Source: Psychrobacillus psychrotolerans (lineage in GTDB: Bacteria; Bacillota; Bacilli; Bacillales_A; Planococcaceae). From it: DNA of 64,000 bases. The notes under the pieces were generated by a model. That model made no database searches. It saw only the letters and a list, made by a program, of their open reading frames with translations, and was not told where the DNA came from. Position numbers and translations under genes: made by a program. Position 1 is the stretch's first letter. Each line of letters opens with the position of its first letter. Of the stretch, positions 45,310 to 54,053 are shown in pieces. Where the stretch lies: positions 186,001-250,000 of the forward strand of contig NZ_FOXU01000003.1 in the NCBI RefSeq assembly GCF_900115805.1. Direction: 5' to 3'.

Positions 45310-46393
45310 TCACGCATTTTATATGGATCTTGCCCTGCAAAATGCGAGAGCAATGAAAGGACAAACGGATCCGAATCCCTTAGTAGGAGCAGTGATTGTA
45401 AATAATAATCGTATCGTTGGTATTGGTGCGCATATGAAACCTGGAGAGCCTCATGCAGAAATTCATGCTATTAGAATGGCAGGGGAGCATGCAAAAGGTG
45501 CTACGATTTATGTCACACTGGAACCATGTTCCCATCACGGAAGAACCGGTCCTTGTGCTGAAGCAATTGTTGCAGCTGGTATTAAAACTGTTGTCATTGC
45601 AACGCTCGACCCAAATCCAATCGTATCAGGGCGAGGAGTCAAAATTCTAGAGGATGCTGGGATAAATGTGATTACCGGTATTCTAGAGGAAGCCTCTAAA
45701 AGGATGAATGAAGTATTCAACAAGTTTATCGTAACAGAGAAGCCTTTTGTGACATTAAAATCGGGGATAACGTTAGACGGTAAAATTGCCACACACTCTG
45801 CTCATAGTAAATGGATTACGTCTGCAGATGCACGAGAGGATGTTCATCATCTTAGGAATGAGCATTTGGCCATTTTAGTCGGTGTTAATACTGTTATGGA
45901 AGATAATCCCGAACTAACTACTCGTATTGAAAATGGTCGTAATCCGATTCGTATCGTTTTAGACTCAACATTGAAAATTCCTTTAGATGCCAAGCTTGTA
46001 ACCGATCAATTAGCGCAGACGTGGATTTTTACAAGTGTAAATTATGACCATGATAAAAAAGAGAAGCTAATCAATCAAGGCGTTCAAGTGTTCCATACAA
46101 CTGGAACTATCCATGTAGATGTACAAGAAGTCGTTCGAATATTAGGTGAAAATTCTATCTCCTCTTTGTTAATTGAAGGTGGAGGGACGATCAATGCAGC
46201 ATTTTTGGAAAATAAATTAATTGATAAAGCAGTTATTTATATTGCACCTAAGTTAATAGGTGGTAAAAATGCTCCGACCTTTATGGAGGGTAGCGGTATT
46301 GACTTAATGAGTGATGCAGTTGAGCTAATCGATACGGAAATTCAAAAAATAGGGAAAGACTTTAAGTTTGTTGGTTATCCAACTTACAAATAA
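45302..46393 (+). CDS. ribD: bifunctional diaminohydroxyphosphoribosylaminopyrimidine deaminase/reductase RibD
   Basis: This 363-residue protein carries out steps two and three of riboflavin synthesis. The zinc deaminase domain (residues 1 to about 145) has HAEIHA and PCSHHGRTGPCAEA. The reductase domain follows (TLKSGITLDGKIATHSAHSK, LVGVNTVMEDNPELTTR, SSLLIEGGGTINAAFL). Both look intact. It overlaps ribA and is 24 bases before a HAD phosphatase. No ribE or ribH is nearby, so this is a partial riboflavin route separate from the usual rib operon. Confidence 0.92.
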   Translation: MTNHAFYMDLALQNARAMKGQTDPNPLVGAVIVNNNRIVGIGAHMKPGEPHAEIHAIRMAGEHAKGATIYVTLEPCSHHGRTGPCAEAIVAAGIKTVVIATLDPNPIVSGRGVKILEDAGINVITGILEEASKRMNEVFNKFIVTEKPFVTLKSGITLDGKIATHSAHSKWITSADAREDVHHLRNEHLAILVGVNTVMEDNPELTTRIENGRNPIRIVLDSTLKIPLDAKLVTDQLAQTWIFTSVNYDHDKKEKLINQGVQVFHTTGTIHVDVQEVVRILGENSISSLLIEGGGTINAAFLENKLIDKAVIYIAPKLIGGKNAPTFMEGSGIDLMSDAVELIDTEIQKIGKDFKFVGYPTYK

Positions 46394-46417
46394 GATGTAA
46401 TGGATGTGGCATATTAG

Positions 46418-46996
46418 ATGAAATTTGGATTTGATATTGATGATACATTGATCAATTTAAGAGAACATGCTTTTCATATCTATAACGAAAAGTTAGGACA
46501 ACAAGTGGAGTTAGATAAATTTCATGCGTTAGATAGAGTTGAAATACATGAATTATTCGGAATGTCCGATGAAGCGGGCTCTAAAATGTGGAATGATACA
46601 TTGGAACAAATATATTATACTAATTGTCCGGCATACCCAGATGCTGTAGAAACGTTAGTAAATCTACAACAACAGGGACATGAGGTATACTATATTACGG
46701 CTAGACCAGCAGAACATCGTGAAAGAACGATGAATTGGTTAATGGAACAAGGATTCCCAGTCACAGAAGAAAAATTCTTTTGTGGCATGAAGGACCAAGC
46801 GAAGGTAAATATTATTCGGGACTTACAGTTAGATTATTATTTCGACGATAAGCCAGACGTATTAAACACATTAACAGATGATACATTACAAGTTTATGTG
46901 AAAACGCAATCGTATAACCAACATCTTACAATTCCAAGGTTAACAAATTGGTTAGAACTAAAGCAGATTGTGGATAAAAACAACGACAAAAAGTAA
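46418..46996 (+). CDS. HAD-superfamily phosphatase, 5'-nucleotidase (NT5C)-like
   Basis: This 192-residue protein starts FGFDIDDTLINL, the DxDxT nucleophile motif of HAD phosphatases, with YYITARP as motif II and DYYFDDKPDV as motif IV. It resembles the NT5C-type nucleotidases (YqfW/YorS group). Its place right behind ribA-ribD suggests it could be the phosphatase that dephosphorylates the RibD product, a step done by HAD enzymes in other bacteria. That is inference; a general nucleotidase role is equally possible. No clear ribosome site other than GATGTGG is seen. Confidence 0.72.
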   Translation: MKFGFDIDDTLINLREHAFHIYNEKLGQQVELDKFHALDRVEIHELFGMSDEAGSKMWNDTLEQIYYTNCPAYPDAVETLVNLQQQGHEVYYITARPAEHRERTMNWLMEQGFPVTEEKFFCGMKDQAKVNIIRDLQLDYYFDDKPDVLNTLTDDTLQVYVKTQSYNQHLTIPRLTNWLELKQIVDKNNDKK

Positions 46997-47064
46997 TTCT
47001 AAGTGAAATATGTTCTATCCCTTTTGTTCTATTCATAAGTTGTCCTATAGAAGGAGGATGACTT

Positions 47065-47655
47065 ATGACGACAAAAACCTGGGATGTAAAAGAACAATTT
47101 CGTTTTCCACCAAGCTTTGGGGTTCCAAAAGAAATTAAAAATGTTGCAGTAACTCCTCAATGCGAAGTCACTGAGAAGGAGAATATTATTCAAATAGTAG
47201 GTATATACCACATCACCTGCCACGTTAAGTTTGAGGAAGGTGAAGAGGAGCATCATGCTACGAGCGAATTCACCGAGATTGAAGACTTAGATCTGCAAGG
47301 TGAGGTCGGCTATTTTGAATATGCAGTACCAATGAGTATCGAGTTCGGTAAAGACAAATTAAAAGAAGGTTCCAAGCCAACAGTTCAAGTGAACCATATT
47401 AACTCGAAACCAACAGAGCAAGCGGCAATTGAAGTTGGGTGGACTGTACACTGTGAATACGAGGAAGCTCCTGTACCCGTTCCAGTTAAACCAGTTGCAG
47501 AAGTAGAAGCACCAAACCCTGCTGAACCAGTGGAAGTGAAAATACCGCAAGGCGAGGAGTTCGAGCTTCAATTCATTTTAGATTTGGATGATGGATATTC
47601 AAAGCTGACATTCCCATCAAATAATGTTCTTGTAAAACAAAAAACAGATGAGTAG
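47065..47655 (+). CDS. uncharacterised beta-rich acidic protein in the spoVID/ysxE position
   Basis: The family is not recognised with confidence. This 196-residue, acidic, signal-less protein has a repeated beta-strand pattern (EKENIIQIVGIYHITCHVKF), a proline/valine/glutamate linker (VPVPVKPVAEVEAPNPAEP) and a short C-terminal strand block. B. subtilis has spoVID and ysxE between hemL and valS, and the N-terminal pattern loosely recalls the SpoVID beta domain, so a spore-coat morphogenetic protein is possible but unproven. GAAGGAGGATG precedes the ATG. Its 3' end overlaps an opposite-strand gene by 39 bases. Confidence 0.65.
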   Translation: MTTKTWDVKEQFRFPPSFGVPKEIKNVAVTPQCEVTEKENIIQIVGIYHITCHVKFEEGEEEHHATSEFTEIEDLDLQGEVGYFEYAVPMSIEFGKDKLKEGSKPTVQVNHINSKPTEQAAIEVGWTVHCEYEEAPVPVPVKPVAEVEAPNPAEPVEVKIPQGEEFELQFILDLDDGYSKLTFPSNNVLVKQKTDE

Positions 47656-47808
47656 TAATAGTACCAATAAGAGGAAATCCCATGTGGTAGGCACGATTAG
47701 TACTCGTATTAATTGGAAAGTACAAATGGGAATACTTACATGCTTACAATAGAAACGTGTTTTACGTAACCAATCGGGCAATAAATATGGGTTATATCCT
47801 TTTCTCAT
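47617..47808 (-). CDS. 63-residue protein with a C-terminal membrane helix
   Basis: The ATG has AAAGGAG at exactly seven bases on the minus strand, which strongly supports a real gene. The sequence is RKGYNPYLLPDWLRKTRFY, a cysteine-containing middle part, then one long hydrophobic helix (about residues 43-60). The tryptophan/arginine-rich N-terminus suggests a membrane-surface or protein contact. It is convergent with and overlaps the upstream acidic protein gene by 39 bases, and is divergent from the T-box-valS unit. Family and function are unknown. Confidence 0.65.
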   Translation of the reverse strand: MRKGYNPYLLPDWLRKTRFYCKHVSIPICTFQLIRVLIVPTTWDFLLLVLLLLICFLFYKNII

Positions 47809-47835
47809 TGTAATTCTCCTTTCACCATACTAGAC

Positions 47836-47865
47836 TTGACGGCATATAATAATATCCTTTACAAT
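47836..47865 (+). promoter_or_regulatory. promoter of the T-box-valS unit
   Basis: TTGACG, 18 bases, TACAAT, giving a start near 47872 at the head of the T-box leader. Confidence 0.7.
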
Positions 47866-47871
47866 GGAACA

Positions 47872-48124
47872 AATGAATAGAGATGCAATGAATGGGAAGA
47901 GTAGAATGATTTGGTTCTCAAAAGAAAGGAAACAATTTGCTGAAATGTTTCTGTTAACCGCCATTTGAAGGTAGCCCACGAGCAGTATTTGTGAACGTAA
48001 GTAGCAAATGCCGGTTTGAAGCCGTTATCGAATTGAGAGCGTGATGCGTTTTTTAGCATTCGCGAATAAAGGTGGTACCGCGAACAAACTCCTTCGTCCT
48101 TTAATGACGATAGGAGTTTTTTTA
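47872..48124 (+). promoter_or_regulatory. T-box riboswitch (tRNA-Val sensing) before valS
   Basis: The leader has the T-box sequence AAAGGTGGTACCGCG (48068-48082), preceded by a long structured stem region, and a terminator stem AACTCCT.CGTC/GACG..AGGAGTT with T tract (48087-48124). Uncharged tRNA bound to the leader stabilises the antiterminator and turns valS on. The specifier codon was not located with certainty; valine is inferred from the gene controlled. Confidence 0.93.
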
Positions 48125-48149
48125 TATTCTTTTTTAGGAGGAACAGACA

Positions 48150-50792
48150 ATGACAAACGAAACAACGATGTCCACAAAGTATGATCCGCAGTCGATTGAA
48201 AAAGGACGGTATGAATGGTGGTTAGAAGGAAAATACTTCGAAGCTCATCCAGAAAGCGATAAAGAACCTTATACAATCGTAATTCCACCACCGAATGTTA
48301 CCGGCAAACTACATTTAGGTCACGCATGGGATACTACATTACAAGATATTATTGTTCGTATGAAACGTATGCAAGGATATGATGCTTTATGGCTTCCGGG
48401 TATGGATCATGCAGGTATCGCAACACAAGCAAAAGTAGAGGAAAAACTGCGTGCTGATAATATTACAAGATATGATTTGGGCCGTGAAAAGTTTGTCGAA
48501 GAAACATGGAAGTGGAAAGAAGAATACGCTGGCCATATCCGTGCACAATGGTCGAAACTTGGACTTGGTTTAGACTATTCGCGTGAGCGCTTTACTTTAG
48601 ATGAAGGATTATCAAATGCAGTGAAAGAAGTATTCGTTAAGCTGTATAACAAAGGTTTAATCTACCGTGGCGAATACATTATCAACTGGGATCCAGCAAC
48701 TAAAACGGCACTTTCCGATATTGAAGTAATCCACAAAGATGTACAGGGTGCATTCTATCATATGCATTACCCACTTGCAGATGGTACTGGATCAATCGAT
48801 GTTGCGACTACTAGACCAGAAACAATGCTTGGGGATACCGCAGTAGCAGTACATCCAGAAGATGATCGTTATAAGCATTTAATCGGAAAAACAGTAAAAC
48901 TTCCGATTATTGGTCGTGAAATACCGATTGTTGGAGATGATTACGTAGATATGGAGTTTGGAAGTGGAGCAGTGAAAATTACGCCTGCACATGACCCGAA
49001 TGACTTTGAAATCGGGAACCGTCACAACTTACAACGTATTTTAGTAATGAATGAAGACGGTACGATGAATGGGAATGCAGCTACTTATAATGGAATGGAC
49101 CGATTTGAATGTCGTAAACAAATCGTTAAAGATTTACAAGATGCAGGAGTTCTATTCAAAATCGAAGAACATGCACATTCAGTAGGACATTCTGAACGAA
49201 GTGGAGCAGTAGTTGAACCATATCTATCTACTCAATGGTTTGTTAAAATGCAACCACTTGCGAAAGAAGCTATCAAACTTCAAGAAGCAGAAGGAAAAGT
49301 GAATTTTGTACCAGATCGTTTTGAAAAAACGTATTTGCGTTGGATGGAAAATATTCATGACTGGTGTATATCACGTCAATTATGGTGGGGACATCGTATT
49401 CCAGCTTGGTATCATAAAGAAACTGGAGAAATTTATGTTGGGAACGAAGCACCAGCTGATCCAGAAAACTGGAATCAAGATAACGATGTCTTAGATACTT
49501 GGTTCTCCTCGGCATTATGGCCGTTTTCTACATTAGGTTGGCCAGATGCAGAAAACGAAGAGTTCAAAAAGTATTATCCTACAAATGCGCTCGTAACTGG
49601 TTATGACATTATATTCTTTTGGGTTTCTCGTATGATTTTCCAAGGGATAGAATTTACTGGTACTCGTCCTTTTGATGATGTTCTAATACACGGTCTGGTA
49701 CGTGCGGAAGACGGTCGTAAGATGTCTAAATCGCTAGGAAATGGTATTGATCCAATGGATATTATTGATCAATACGGAGCAGATTCGTTACGTTACTTCC
49801 TAAGTACTGGATCATCACCTGGGCAAGATTTACGTTTCTCAACAGAAAAAGTAGAAGCTGTTTGGAACTTTGCCAACAAAATTTGGAATGCATCTCGTTT
49901 TGCATTAATGAATATGGATGGCTTGAAATTTGAAGAGATAAATTTAGATGGTAAAAAATCGGTTGCGGATGCATGGATTCTTACACGTTTAAATGAAACG
50001 ATTGAGCAAGTAACAAGACTTTCAGATCGTTATGAATTTGGTGAAGTTGGTCGTGCGCTTTATAACTTCATCTGGGATGATTTCTGTGACTGGTATATTG
50101 AAATGGCAAAACTTCCACTTAACGGGGAAGATGAAGAAGCGAAAAAAATGACACGGTCCGTACTAGCTTATGTTTTAGACAATACTATGCGTCTATTGCA
50201 TCCATTTATGCCATTCATTACAGAAGAAATTTGGCAAAACCTTCCGCATGAAGGCGAGTCGATTACAGTTGCTGCTTGGCCGACTGTAAACGAAGCACTT
50301 TCAAACAAAGAAGAAGCGGACAATATGAAGTTACTTTCTGAAATTATCCGCTCGGTTCGTAATATTCGTTCAGAAGTACAAACGCCAATGAGCAAAAAAG
50401 TTCCTTTATATGTTTCCGCGAAGGATGCAAATACATTAGCCGTATTAGAAGCAAATGCTAAGTATTTGGAGCGTTTCTGTAATCCAGAACCACTTGTAAT
50501 AGGATTAGAATTAGAAGCACCTAGTCAATCAATGTCTGCTGTAGTTACGGGAGCGGTTTTATATCTTCCGCTACAAGGGTTAATCGATATTGATGCCGAG
50601 AAAGCTCGTTTAACAAAAGAGCTAGAAAAATGGGCTAAAGAAGTGAAATTAGTTCAAGGAAAACTATCTAATGAACGCTTTGTTTCGAAAGCACCAGAGG
50701 CAGTAGTTGCAGAAGAACGTGCAAAAGAAGCAGACTATCTAGAGAAACACGCATCTGTATTGAAGCGTATGGAAGAATTAAATAATCTATAA
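48150..50792 (+). CDS. valS: valyl-tRNA synthetase
   Basis: This 880-residue class I enzyme charges tRNA-Val. It has the HIGH motif in [14 protein letters not shown], an editing domain in the middle ([17 protein letters not shown]), the KMSKS motif in [14 protein letters not shown], an anticodon-binding helical domain, and the C-terminal coiled-coil arm ([20 protein letters not shown]). Full length for the family. AGGAGGAA precedes the ATG directly after the T-box terminator. Confidence 0.98.
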   Translation: MTNETTMSTKYDPQSIEKGRYEWWLEGKYFEAHPESDKEPYTIVIPPPNVTGKLHLGHAWDTTLQDIIVRMKRMQGYDALWLPGMDHAGIATQAKVEEKLRADNITRYDLGREKFVEETWKWKEEYAGHIRAQWSKLGLGLDYSRERFTLDEGLSNAVKEVFVKLYNKGLIYRGEYIINWDPATKTALSDIEVIHKDVQGAFYHMHYPLADGTGSIDVATTRPETMLGDTAVAVHPEDDRYKHLIGKTVKLPIIGREIPIVGDDYVDMEFGSGAVKITPAHDPNDFEIGNRHNLQRILVMNEDGTMNGNAATYNGMDRFECRKQIVKDLQDAGVLFKIEEHAHSVGHSERSGAVVEPYLSTQWFVKMQPLAKEAIKLQEAEGKVNFVPDRFEKTYLRWMENIHDWCISRQLWWGHRIPAWYHKETGEIYVGNEAPADPENWNQDNDVLDTWFSSALWPFSTLGWPDAENEEFKKYYPTNALVTGYDIIFFWVSRMIFQGIEFTGTRPFDDVLIHGLVRAEDGRKMSKSLGNGIDPMDIIDQYGADSLRYFLSTGSSPGQDLRFSTEKVEAVWNFANKIWNASRFALMNMDGLKFEEINLDGKKSVADAWILTRLNETIEQVTRLSDRYEFGEVGRALYNFIWDDFCDWYIEMAKLPLNGEDEEAKKMTRSVLAYVLDNTMRLLHPFMPFITEEIWQNLPHEGESITVAAWPTVNEALSNKEEADNMKLLSEIIRSVRNIRSEVQTPMSKKVPLYVSAKDANTLAVLEANAKYLERFCNPEPLVIGLELEAPSQSMSAVVTGAVLYLPLQGLIDIDAEKARLTKELEKWAKEVKLVQGKLSNERFVSKAPEAVVAEERAKEADYLEKHASVLKRMEELNNL

Positions 50793-50800
50793 AAATTTGA

Positions 50801-50834
50801 GCGTGCACCCAATGATTTGGGTGCATGCTTTTTT
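50801..50834 (+). terminator. terminator of valS
   Basis: GCGTGCACCCAA pairs with TTGGGTGCATGC (one G-T), followed by TTTTTT. Confidence 0.9.
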
Positions 50835-50941
50835 GCGGAGAAGAGTTCTCCAGATTCCGGTGGTTTTACGTGACATTCGGGTGATTCTTCTTTATATACA
50901 GGTGATTCTCCGCTACTTTCCTGTGTTTCCATTCAAACGCC

Positions 50942-50985
50942 AAAAAAAGAGAGAGGACGATTAAATCTCGTCTCTCTCTTTTTTT
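50942..50985 (-). terminator. terminator of the ATP-grasp operon
   Basis: AAAAAAAGAGAGAG..ACGA and TCGTCTCTCTCTTTTTTT form a long stem that, read on the minus strand, ends in T. It overlaps the last codons of the downstream ATP-grasp gene and can act in both directions. The 50835-50941 bases before it contain GGTGATTCT-like motifs repeated three times with decay. Confidence 0.85.
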
Positions 50986-51773
50986 GTGAGTTTCTTATGA
51001 ATGTATTCCATTATAGGCTCTGCAATATCTTCTTTAGTTGTTTCGTAATAGGATCTTGCGCCAACGGGATCCTCGATTTCATTGAAAAGCCAGGTTTCTT
51101 CTGGTAATAGAAGAAAATCAATACCAATATAATCACTTTTAAGCGCTTTAGCTATTTTCTCTACTTCTGCACGTTGTTGTGAGTCTAGAATATATTTTTC
51201 TACTGTGCCACCTAATGTGAAATTAGATTTAAAACTATCTGTTGGTCCAATTCTTTTTACAGCACCCACTACTTCTTCACCAAGCATAAATACACGTACA
51301 TCAGTAGCATTTGTTTCAATATACTGCTGGGCGATAATCGTGTTTTCGGAAAACGTATTTAGGAAGGAAGTGGCTTCTTTTTGGGTTTTAACTAATTCCA
51401 CTTGTTTCCCGCCGTGCCCGTCGATTGTTTTTAGTATAATTGGGTATTCATTTATCTCAGTATCAGTTACTATTTTTTTAGTTGGAACAGTTGCAATTCC
51501 AAGAAGCTGTACAAGCTGTATTGCTTTTAATTTGTCATTGGCAATAACATTTACCTCTGCCCGATTGAACATTGGTATATTGCGTTGTTCTAATTGTTTG
51601 GCAAGTTGCGGGTTTCTGGAACGAAAGAATATAAAGTCTGCTTCTGGGATGGGACTTTGATCATCTACTACTGTTAATGTTAATGAATATTGACTCGAAG
51701 CATTTATTAATCGATCAATGAAGCTTCGGTTACGTTCTATTTCGGCTTTTTCGTAAATGAGCAATCCATTCAT
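50961..51773 (-). CDS. ATP-grasp ligase, RimK-like (second of a pair)
   Basis: This 270-residue ATP-grasp protein has an N-terminal Rossmann-like part (ADFIFFRSRNPQLAKQLEQR), the ATP-binding lobe (YPIILKTIDGHGGKQVELV) and the C-terminal metal site (DVRVFMLGEEVVGAVKRI, then LFNEIEDPVGARSYY). Such enzymes form amide bonds via acyl phosphates, for example RimK, CofF or graspetide ligases. The start ATG overlaps the stop of the first ATP-grasp gene (ATGA), so the two are cotranslated and may form a heteromeric enzyme. Substrate unknown. Confidence 0.8.
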   Translation of the reverse strand: MNGLLIYEKAEIERNRSFIDRLINASSQYSLTLTVVDDQSPIPEADFIFFRSRNPQLAKQLEQRNIPMFNRAEVNVIANDKLKAIQLVQLLGIATVPTKKIVTDTEINEYPIILKTIDGHGGKQVELVKTQKEATSFLNTFSENTIIAQQYIETNATDVRVFMLGEEVVGAVKRIGPTDSFKSNFTLGGTVEKYILDSQQRAEVEKIAKALKSDYIGIDFLLLPEETWLFNEIEDPVGARSYYETTKEDIAEPIMEYIHKKLTKKERDEI

Positions 51774-52648
51774 ACAACAGCAGCTCCTATTTTAGATTGA
51801 ATATATTCGATCATAGCATCCCCAACATTTATGCCAGTCACATTAAAGATATTACGAATATGTGCAACGCCATTTACTTCGCAAACGAGTGGTTCTTCAT
51901 TGTCCCCAAACAACAAATCTACCCCTGCGAACTCTGCACCTAAAGCTTCTGCAGCTTGGATTGCCACTTCCATTTGTCGGGACGTGAGAATAATAGGGGA
52001 GGCGGAGCCGCCGTTTGTTATATTGGCACGGAAATCTGTTTGAGATTCGCGAAACATACAGGCAACGACTTGGCCGCCTACTACATTTACACGGATGTCT
52101 CTACCTCTACTATTTGCGATAAATTGTTGAAAGACATATTCGATTCCTGCAAGTTCCTCTATTTTTGCAAAGAATTGTTCTCTAGTTTCTATTAAATAGA
52201 CCTTCATACCAAATGAGCCATGTGCTTCTTTAATAATCATAGGTAATGGAATTACTTGCAACACTTGTTCGAAGTAACCTGATTCTTGTATAGAAAATCC
52301 TGGATATACTTTAGGTGCTACGATGGTAATTGGCATTGGCACTCCGGCATTTGCCAACATCATGTATTGCCTTGCTTTATTATCACAAATTTCAATAACA
52401 TTTGGATCATTAAATACTGGAATACCCTCATTTTTTAAATACTGGGCAAGCAAAATATCTTTGTCTAAAAACACGACAAAATCTGGTTTAGCATGTAACC
52501 TTTGCTGGACATTCATCAGCACTTCATAATTTTTCACTAAAATGGCATGAATATCATGTCTATCCGCCGCTTCCTTTAACAGAAGAGCTTGATCGATAAA
52601 TTTATCATGTGTAAGACTACCGTTGTATACGATCCAACATGTTTGCAT
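51770..52648 (-). CDS. ATP-grasp ligase, RimK-like (first of a pair)
   Basis: This 292-residue protein has the same fold as its partner: N-terminal region CWIVYNGSLTHDKFIDQAL, DNKARQYMMLANAGVPMPITI, the glycine loop PMIIKEAHGSFGMKVYLIE, RDIRVNVVGGQVVACMFR, and the metal-binding LVCEVNGVAHIRNIFN. It resembles the RimK/LysX group. It diverges from folC across about 90 bases. Adjacent folC also adds glutamate through acyl phosphate chemistry, but a link is only suggestive. No amino-group carrier protein or clear graspetide precursor is seen. Confidence 0.82.
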   Translation of the reverse strand: MQTCWIVYNGSLTHDKFIDQALLLKEAADRHDIHAILVKNYEVLMNVQQRLHAKPDFVVFLDKDILLAQYLKNEGIPVFNDPNVIEICDNKARQYMMLANAGVPMPITIVAPKVYPGFSIQESGYFEQVLQVIPLPMIIKEAHGSFGMKVYLIETREQFFAKIEELAGIEYVFQQFIANSRGRDIRVNVVGGQVVACMFRESQTDFRANITNGGSASPIILTSRQMEVAIQAAEALGAEFAGVDLLFGDNEEPLVCEVNGVAHIRNIFNVTGINVGDAMIEYIQSKIGAAVV

Positions 52649-52734
52649 AATGAATGACCTCCACTAGTACGTGTTATAATGTGTTCACAAGAAGTTTAGC
52701 ACGAAATTTAATCAGACGGAATAGGGTGAACTAC

Positions 52735-53958
52735 GTGGAAATAAAAAATTTTAATAAATATAAAACAAAATGGCATATAGAAAGTGAAACAATTATTAAA
52801 CCAGGACTGGAGCTGATCCAGTCAGCCCTGCAGAAACTAGGCAATCCCCAGGACAAGCATAAAGTTATTCATGTAGCTGGGACAAATGGAAAAGGCTCTA
52901 CAATCGCTTTCTTGACAGCTTTAGCAAGTGAACATGGCTTGAGTTATGGATCCTTTACAAGCCCAAGTATAATCGATGTACATGATCAAATTCAGATAAA
53001 CAGTATGCCTGTTACAGAAAAAGAAATGGATAACGCTTTTGCCCTTATGCAAAAAAGAGGGATAAGTGGTATGTTAACGGATTTCGAATTACTAACAGTT
53101 GCAGCCTTTTTAATATTTGAGAAGGTAGAATTAGATGTTTTATTCATTGAAGCAGGCATGGGAGGACGTTTGGATAGTACGAACGTCATGAAAAACTCAA
53201 TAGCTGTTATACCTAGCATTTCCATTGACCATACAAATTTCTTGGGAGATACAATTGAAAAAATTAGTTGGCATAAAGCAGGGATATTAAAGGCCAATAG
53301 CCAATTAGTAATAGGGTCCTTATTAGAACCAGCGAAAAAAATCATGTACAAAGAAGCAGAAGAGAAAAATGCGACTGTAATAGAGTACGACAAAGATTTT
53401 CGAGTGGTGAAAGAACGGTATACATATAAAGAATATTCATTTGCAAATTTAAATCCCCAAATGATAGGGGAGCACCAACAATCAAATATGGCATTGGCTA
53501 TAACATCATTGCTTATAAGTGGTTTTGATCTAGTAGTATCACAAGTCCAAGTAGCTGTGAAAAATGCAAGATTGCCGGGAAGAATGGAGAAAATAAGAGA
53601 TAATCTATATATGGATGGGGCTCATAATAGGGCAAGTATGGATGCTCTAGTAGAAGCGTTAAAAGAGAGATTTCCAGATAAGCAAATCCATTTTATCGTA
53701 GGTATATTGAAAGATAAGGAATATAGTGTTATGTTAAGGAAGTTAGAGGAAATTGGTAGTTCTTTTGAATTCGTTAACTTCCAACATGAGAGAGCTTTAG
53801 ATGCAATCGTTTTATATGAATTATGTAATAATAGTTCTAAAGTATTGAAAAAAGATGCGAACGAAGTGGACTTTAACGAGAATTCTGAAGATTCTATTAC
53901 AATTGTCACTGGTTCTTTTTATTTCATCGCTGAGTTAAAAGAAAAAACAGGAATTTAG
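52735..53958 (+). CDS. folC: folylpolyglutamate synthase/dihydrofolate synthase
   Basis: This 407-residue Mur-ligase-like enzyme adds glutamate to folates. The P-loop is HVAGTNGKGSTIAFL, the omega-loop SPSIIDVHDQIQIN, and other motifs are EAGMGGRLDSTN, SISIDHTNFLGDT and DGAHNRASMDAL. The GTG at 52735 has AGGGTGAA at seven bases; an upstream ATG in frame at 52654 lacks a ribosome site. In B. subtilis comC follows; here a diguanylate cyclase and the pilus locus follow. Confidence 0.93.
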   Translation: MEIKNFNKYKTKWHIESETIIKPGLELIQSALQKLGNPQDKHKVIHVAGTNGKGSTIAFLTALASEHGLSYGSFTSPSIIDVHDQIQINSMPVTEKEMDNAFALMQKRGISGMLTDFELLTVAAFLIFEKVELDVLFIEAGMGGRLDSTNVMKNSIAVIPSISIDHTNFLGDTIEKISWHKAGILKANSQLVIGSLLEPAKKIMYKEAEEKNATVIEYDKDFRVVKERYTYKEYSFANLNPQMIGEHQQSNMALAITSLLISGFDLVVSQVQVAVKNARLPGRMEKIRDNLYMDGAHNRASMDALVEALKERFPDKQIHFIVGILKDKEYSVMLRKLEEIGSSFEFVNFQHERALDAIVLYELCNNSSKVLKKDANEVDFNENSEDSITIVTGSFYFIAELKEKTGI

Positions 53959-54053
53959 TAATTGAAACATTCAGAGTAATTAGTGATATAATAATTTAAG
54001 TATAATGAGAACTTAGTAGTGGTTATTTAGTAGGAAAGGAGATTAATAGTCAG

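Noticed and set aside
51205-51660. Plus-strand 151-codon frame opposite the ATP-grasp gene
   Set aside because: Antisense to clear ATP-grasp motifs and without a ribosome site.
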